From Streptomyces populi (GTDB lineage Bacteria > Actinomycetota > Actinomycetes > Streptomycetales > Streptomycetaceae): 34,580 bases of DNA. Shown here one piece after another: positions 31,114 through 34,580 of this stretch. The notes below the pieces were generated by a model. It saw only the letters and a list, made by a program, of their open reading frames with translations, was not told the DNA's origin and did not search any database. The DNA lies in assembly GCF_002911015.1 (NCBI RefSeq), contig NZ_KZ626928.1, positions 1 through 34,580 on the forward strand, read 5' to 3'. The position numbers were made by a program, and so were the translations under genes. Position 1 is the stretch's first letter, and each line of letters opens with the position of its first letter.

Positions 31114-31754
31114 GGGTTCTTCCCCTCGGCGATCTCGGGCAGGTCCTTGGTGTAGTCGTCGACGGTGGCGTTCTCGCCGTACAGCACGTAGCCCGCGTCG
31201 GTCTTCGGCGAGAAGGCGATGACCTGGGTGCCGTGCACGGAGACGGGCTTGCCGTTCTTGTCCTCGGTCGTCGGCTCGATGCTGATGCCCAGGGTGCGGG
31301 CACCGGCCTGGATCGTGTCGAAGTCGCCGGTCAGACCGATGAAGTCGGAGTCGATGCCCTTGAGCCAGGTGCCGAGCGCGGCGGGTGTGTCGCGGGTCGG
31401 GTCGGTGGTGACGAACACGACGCGGAGCTTGTCCTGCTCGGCCTTCGGCAACTGCTTCCTGGCGACGGCGATGTTGTTCATCGTCAAAGGGCAGACGTCG
31501 GGGCAGTGGGTGTAGCCGAAGTAGACGAGCGTCGGCCTGCCCTTGGTCTCCGCGCGCAGGTCGTACTTCTTGCCGGTCGTGTCGGTGAGCACGAGGTCCG
31601 GCTTTTCGAACGGGTTGTCGAGGACCGTCGCGGCCTTGGTGGGACCGGACACGACGGCGGCCGGCTTGGCGCTGTCGTCGCCACCGCCGCAGGCGGAGAG
31701 GGTCAGAGCGGCGGCGGCGAACAGGGCGGCCGTCGCGTAGGTCTTCTTGCGCAT
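31110..31754 (-). CDS. sco: Sco1/SenC copper metallochaperone lipoprotein
   Basis: 214-aa thioredoxin-fold copper chaperone. Lipobox with Cys22 (SACGGG), CxxxC motif at Cys84 and Cys88 (HCPDVCP) and the third ligand His174 (VSVHGTQV) are all present. The spacing equals that of S. lividans Sco, which delivers copper to cytochrome c oxidase and to DtpA/GlxA maturation. Start: ATG at 31754; a reading from 31856 only adds a Pro/Arg-rich stretch. The SD is poor. A long inverted repeat lies between this gene and ycnI upstream. It overlaps ecuC by 4 bp. Confidence 0.94.
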   Translation of the reverse strand: MRKKTYATAALFAAAALTLSACGGGDDSAKPAAVVSGPTKAATVLDNPFEKPDLVLTDTTGKKYDLRAETKGRPTLVYFGYTHCPDVCPLTMNNIAVARKQLPKAEQDKLRVVFVTTDPTRDTPAALGTWLKGIDSDFIGLTGDFDTIQAGARTLGISIEPTTEDKNGKPVSVHGTQVIAFSPKTDAGYVLYGENATVDDYTKDLPEIAEGKNP

Positions 31755-31780
31755 AGAAAAATGTCCCAGATGTGAGCGCT

Positions 31781-31859
31781 CCGGTGGGCACCGGGGCCGG
31801 GCGGGGCCGAGGGGCCGGGCCCGGGGAGCCGCCGTCCGCGGTTCCCCGGTGCCCACCGG
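31781..31859 (-). terminator. 16-bp inverted repeat between ycnI and sco
   Basis: Perfect arms 31781-31796 and 31844-31859 enclose a 47-nt GC-rich spacer with internal ccggg/cccgg pairing potential, extended outside by CGCT with one bulge. It lies 40 bp downstream of the ycnI stop on the minus strand and ends 27 bp before sco. Terminator, attenuator or RNA-processing site. Confidence 0.6.
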
Positions 31860-31899
31860 GAGCGTGTGTGTCTCAGTGCCTCAGGCAGGTGCCGGCACC

Positions 31900-32634
31900 T
31901 CAGGCGTTCGTACGCCGCCGCCCGGCCAGGACGCCGTACGCCACGCCCGCCAGGCCGACGACGATGCCGACGACGCCGAGCACGCGCGCGGTGGTGTCGC
32001 TGCCGTCCGCGGCGGAGGCGGCCTCGTCGGTGTGCTCGGCGGCCTCCTCGGAGTGCGAGGCGTCCTCCGCGGCGGCGGACCCGTGGTGACCGCCCTCGGT
32101 CGCGGCCGAGAGCGCGAGCGTCGGGGCCGGGTGCTCGGGCTCCTCCGCGCCCTCCTTCTGCGGCTCGATCCAGCGCACGACGTCCTTGTCGGAGTACGTC
32201 TGGACGGCCTTGAAGACGAGGGAGTCGGTGTCCTCGGGCAGCGCGCCGATGGAGAGCGGGAACTTCTGGAAGAAGCCCGGCTCGATGCCCTTGCCGTCGG
32301 CGGTCCAGGTGACCTTGGTGACCGCCTCGCTGATCTTCTCGCCGTGCGCGCTGACCGGCTTGTCCAGCTTGGACTTGGTGACCTTCACGGTCCAGCCGTC
32401 GAGCTTCTGGGGCATGACGGAGGCCAGCGGGTGGTCGGCCGGGAGGTTCACCTCGACCTGGGTGGTCGAGGCGTTGTCGCGCTCGTTGGGCACCTTGAAG
32501 TTCACGACGGCGTAGCTGCCCTTGGCGGCCACACCCTCGGGCTGCACGCTGACGTGCGCGAACGCGGGGGCGGAGAGGGCGAGAACGGCGGTGGCGGCGA
32601 CGGTGCCGACGGCGGCGAGACGAGAAGCCTTCAT
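31900..32634 (-). CDS. ycnI: YcnI-type (DUF1775) copper-binding protein
   Basis: 244-aa exported protein with C-terminal membrane anchor. The signal peptide ends APAFA-H, so the mature N-terminus would be His27 (HVSVQPEG), the copper-binding histidine of the YcnI family, which with a Glu and a Trp (Trp in LDGWTVKV) makes the metal site. The C-terminal part has a His/Glu-rich stretch (GGHHGS, ASHSEEAAEHTDEA) that may bind further metal, then a helix GVVGIVVGLAGVAYGVLAG and a basic tail. Start: ATG at 32634, chosen because the signal peptide begins there; no good SD. It heads the sco-dtpA gene group. Confidence 0.92.
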   Translation of the reverse strand: MKASRLAAVGTVAATAVLALSAPAFAHVSVQPEGVAAKGSYAVVNFKVPNERDNASTTQVEVNLPADHPLASVMPQKLDGWTVKVTKSKLDKPVSAHGEKISEAVTKVTWTADGKGIEPGFFQKFPLSIGALPEDTDSLVFKAVQTYSDKDVVRWIEPQKEGAEEPEHPAPTLALSAATEGGHHGSAAAEDASHSEEAAEHTDEAASAADGSDTTARVLGVVGIVVGLAGVAYGVLAGRRRTNA

Positions 32635-32791
32635 GGAAGGAAACACTCCACTTTCAGTCCGGTGACGAAGGGGACGCGCGTGCGCCTCGGTGTCCCGCGG
32701 AAGGGGCGGAACGGCGCCCCGGGAAGACCCGGCGGGCACGCGCGCGTGCGGCACGACCGCGTCCCCTTCGAGAAGGTCCTGGAGCCCGTGG

Positions 32792-32820
32792 GGTCCGTGG
32801 AGTCGAGGACTCCGGGACGG
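32792..32820 (-). terminator. hairpin downstream of the Met-rich membrane gene
   Basis: GGAGTC (32799-32804), a 3-nt loop and GACTCC (32808-32813) form a 6-bp stem, extended by GTCC/GGAC outside an internal loop. It lies 43 bp after the stop at 32857 and suggests that ycnI has its own promoter in the remaining gap to 32634, where none was clear. Confidence 0.4.
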
Positions 32821-32856
32821 GGCGTTCCGTGGATCTCCGTGAGGCGGCGCGTCGTG

Positions 32857-33696
32857 TCAGGCGACGAGGGTGAACGCGGTGGAGGCGGGCGGACCGCGCC
32901 GGACGACGGTGTGCTGAAGGGCGGTCGTCCGTGGAGCGAGGGGCGCGAGCAGCGCGGTGCGAGGCGTGCGCGTGATCTCGGGCGCCCCGGGAAGTCCCGT
33001 GCGCAGGGCGCGCACGAGCGTCAGGGCGGCGCGCAGGGACCGTACGAGCGCCGCTTCGGTGACTCCCTGTGCCGACAGCCGCATGAGCCGCAGGAGGGCC
33101 AGGTCCCCGTGGCGCAGCACCCACCCGGCGGCGACGGCCGCGAGCACGTGGCCGAGCAGCATCGGCAGGGAGGGCAGCACCGGCATCGGGGTGCCCGAGG
33201 TGCTGGACACGGCGTCGGCGGTATGGCGCATGGACGACGCCATGCCCGTCATCCCCGTGTCGATCCGCGCGTCGGCGAGGATCTTCATGGCCTGCGCGGG
33301 GCTGATCGCCGCCGCGGCCGTACCGCACACCAGTCGGGCGGCCCGCTCCACGAGCATGGCGTCGGACATCGGTGTTCCCGGCGCCATCGGGCCCATGGAC
33401 CCGGTGGCCGCCGTACGGGTCCCCGGACCGAGTCCGAAGAGCGTGTGCAGCGCCGTCTGGCCGAGCGCGAGGAGCACCACGATGCCCGGCAGCGTGCGTT
33501 CGCGGCCCGCCAGTGCCGTGGCGACGGCGAAGACCGCGAGGAATCCGGCGCCCAGTGTCCACAGGGGGACCGTGGCGCAGGAGGCGATCCCGTGACCGGC
33601 CGCGGCCAGCACGACGCAGACCGCGGCGAACACCGCGGCCCTCAAGATCCGGAGACCTGCTCCGGAGCGCGCCGAACGCTGGTGGGGGGCAGTCAT
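32857..33696 (-). CDS. methionine-rich integral membrane protein, possible copper role
   Basis: 279-aa protein of unrecognised family. Helices near 20-45 (LRAAVFAAVCVVLAAAGHGIA), 45-65 and 66-90 (LPGIVVLLALGQTALHTLFGL) lead into an extracytoplasmic loop with GSMGPMAPGTPMSDAM and later IDTGMTGMASSMRH and GTPMPVLPSLPM, about ten methionines, then a helix around MLLGHVLAAVAAGWVLRHGDLALL. The tail is Arg/Leu-rich and cytoplasmic. M-x2-M spacing is typical of Cu(I) sites, and the gene lies next to ycnI-sco-ecuC-copCD-dtpA. Start: ATG at 33696; no SD seen. The copper role is an inference from motif and context. Confidence 0.75.
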   Translation of the reverse strand: MTAPHQRSARSGAGLRILRAAVFAAVCVVLAAAGHGIASCATVPLWTLGAGFLAVFAVATALAGRERTLPGIVVLLALGQTALHTLFGLGPGTRTAATGSMGPMAPGTPMSDAMLVERAARLVCGTAAAAISPAQAMKILADARIDTGMTGMASSMRHTADAVSSTSGTPMPVLPSLPMLLGHVLAAVAAGWVLRHGDLALLRLMRLSAQGVTEAALVRSLRAALTLVRALRTGLPGAPEITRTPRTALLAPLAPRTTALQHTVVRRGPPASTAFTLVA

Positions 33697-33948
33697 GGCG
33701 GGCTCATCATCGCACTGGGCCCGCACGTCCCGTACGGCAGGTCCGATTGACGGCTTGTGACCGGTCCGTCCGCCGTGCGGGGGACGGCCGGACGGCCGTC
33801 GTCCGGCGGACGGATCGCTCTCGCATACACCGCCCCCGCGCACGGGCGCGTCGGCCGTATGGGCGGCATCACGTCGCGTATGCGATTGCGCACGGGTGGT
33901 TGCGGCAATACGTAACGGTATGTCGAGCCGCGGCCGGGAGGCTGGAGC

Positions 33949-34404
33949 ATGAGCATCTGGTGGTCACTCCATCTGCGGCGCGAGGCTGCGAGTGTTCCGC
34001 TCGCCAGACGCCTGTTGCTCGGCACGATGGAGAGCGCGGGTGTCGACCCGGACATCTCGTACGACCTCTCGATCGCTCTCACCGAGGCCTGCGCCAACGC
34101 CGTCGAGCACGGCGGGGACGACGTGCACGACCCTTCCTGCGAGGCCTACCGGGTGACGGCCTATCTCGACGGTGACCAGTGCCGCATCGAAGTCACCGAC
34201 TTCGGCCCGGGGTTCCCGGCCGGGAGCGTCCGCGCGCCGCTGCGCCAGGCCGGCGAGGACGCGGAGCACGGCCGGGGGCTGTGTCTGATCCGCGAGCTCG
34301 CCGACCACGTCCACATCGCCAACAGGCCGGGGCACGGCGGTGCGGTGGTGAGCTTCGACAAGATCCTCAAGTGGAAGACGGTCCCCTCGCTGCTGCCGGC
34401 CTGA
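33949..34404 (+). CDS. RsbW-like ATP-binding protein (anti-sigma factor type)
   Basis: 151-aa GHKL/HATPase_c protein of the RsbW/SpoIIAB group, which in actinobacteria phosphorylates anti-anti-sigma factors or binds sigma factors. Visible boxes: SIALTEACANAVEHG (N box), EVTDFGPGFP (G1), EHGRGLCLIRELADHV (G2) and GGAVVSFDK. No transmembrane or sensor domain. Start: ATG at 33949, 6 nt after GGGAGG. No sigma or STAS gene is within the window, so its partner is unknown; many Streptomyces copies are orphans. The 252-bp upstream gap (33697-33948) shows no further feature beyond a TA-containing stretch near 33905-33921 that may hold the promoter. Confidence 0.88.
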   Translation: MSIWWSLHLRREAASVPLARRLLLGTMESAGVDPDISYDLSIALTEACANAVEHGGDDVHDPSCEAYRVTAYLDGDQCRIEVTDFGPGFPAGSVRAPLRQAGEDAEHGRGLCLIRELADHVHIANRPGHGGAVVSFDKILKWKTVPSLLPA

Positions 34405-34434
34405 CGCGCCGGACGGCGGGCGGGTCCGGCCGCG
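34405..34434 (+). terminator. terminator after the RsbW-like gene
   Basis: GCCGGAC (34408-34414) and GTCCGGC (34424-34430) form a 7-bp stem with a 9-nt loop, extended by CGC (34405-34407) with GCG (34432-34434) past a one-base bulge, directly after the stop. The rest of the window (34435-34580) shows no gene. Confidence 0.6.
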
Positions 34435-34580
34435 CCGGAAACCGCAGGACCGCCCTGCCGCACGCCCCGTCGCGCGCCCGGCGGCACGCCCAGGCTCCCC
34501 CGGCTCTCTCCCCGGTCCCCCCGCGTTCCACAGGCCGGTGACAGCGTGCGCCCAGGTTCTTGAGAGCCGACGCGTCTAGG

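Noticed and set aside
31747..33750. 667-aa plus-strand ORF opposite ycnI and the Met-rich gene
   Set aside because: Spans two intergenic gaps and antisense coding DNA, with low-complexity Gly/Arg sequence.

Overview
The window looks like the oriC-proximal core of a Streptomyces chromosome (or a very close relative). GC is very high, ORFs use almost only G/C third positions, and GTG starts are common. It carries a Rex-type cydA operator, fused cydCD, perfect parS sites and clustered actinobacterial DnaA boxes. The order hisC-like, cydA, cydB, cydCD, sensor kinase matches, from memory, the S. coelicolor region downstream of oriC. No phage, insertion sequence, CRISPR or secondary-metabolite cluster was found.

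Layout. 1-2490: the N-terminal part of a LacI-family regulator (minus), a control region with palindromes, and a histidinol-phosphate aminotransferase-family gene. 2491-10754: a strong terminator, a Rex operator, cydA-cydB-cydCD (cytochrome bd oxidase and its assembly transporter), two parS sites at the cydB/cydCD junction, and a two-GAF orphan histidine kinase whose first GAF domain carries the histidine expected of a DosS-type haem sensor. 10755-12196: a secreted M23 peptidase and a double-terminator convergent gap. 12197-18873 (all minus): a HAD phosphatase, an LLM-class F420 oxidoreductase, a DUF72 protein, RNA 2'-phosphotransferase (kptA), a MerR-type regulator, and an EphD-like alpha/beta-hydrolase/SDR fusion. 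19183-22684: a four-gene ABC operon with two ATPases and two ABC-2 type permeases. 22685-23404: a 76-aa protein, a 20-codon ORF with six consecutive serine codons, and tRNA-Ser(GCU). 23405-27040 (minus): a second HAD phosphatase coupled to serS, a 361-bp DnaA-box cluster, and pheA. 27250-33696 (minus): an extracytoplasmic copper-handling group (methionine-rich membrane protein, YcnI, Sco, PCuAC, CopC-CopD fusion, Tat-exported dye-decolorizing peroxidase). 33949-34404: a RsbW-like ATP-binding protein.

How the parts fit. The cyd block is a low-oxygen respiration module controlled by NADH/NAD+ through Rex, with a possible gas or redox sensor kinase next to it. The copper group resembles the S. 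lividans sco/ecuC/dtpA locus, which feeds copper to secreted oxidases and cytochrome oxidase. parS sites and DnaA boxes show that this housekeeping DNA also works in chromosome segregation and initiation control. Several genes lack a Shine-Dalgarno sequence and instead have a TAnnnT -10 box 6-9 nt before the start codon, so they are probably leaderless.

The most unusual unit is the serine-codon-rich mini-ORF with a hairpin over its stop codon just upstream of tRNA-Ser(GCU). It looks like an attenuator that could tune a tRNA gene. Other notable items are the DnaA boxes lying on the kptA promoter, an EphD-type fusion in an organism that should not make mycolic acids, and parS overlapping the cydCD start codon.
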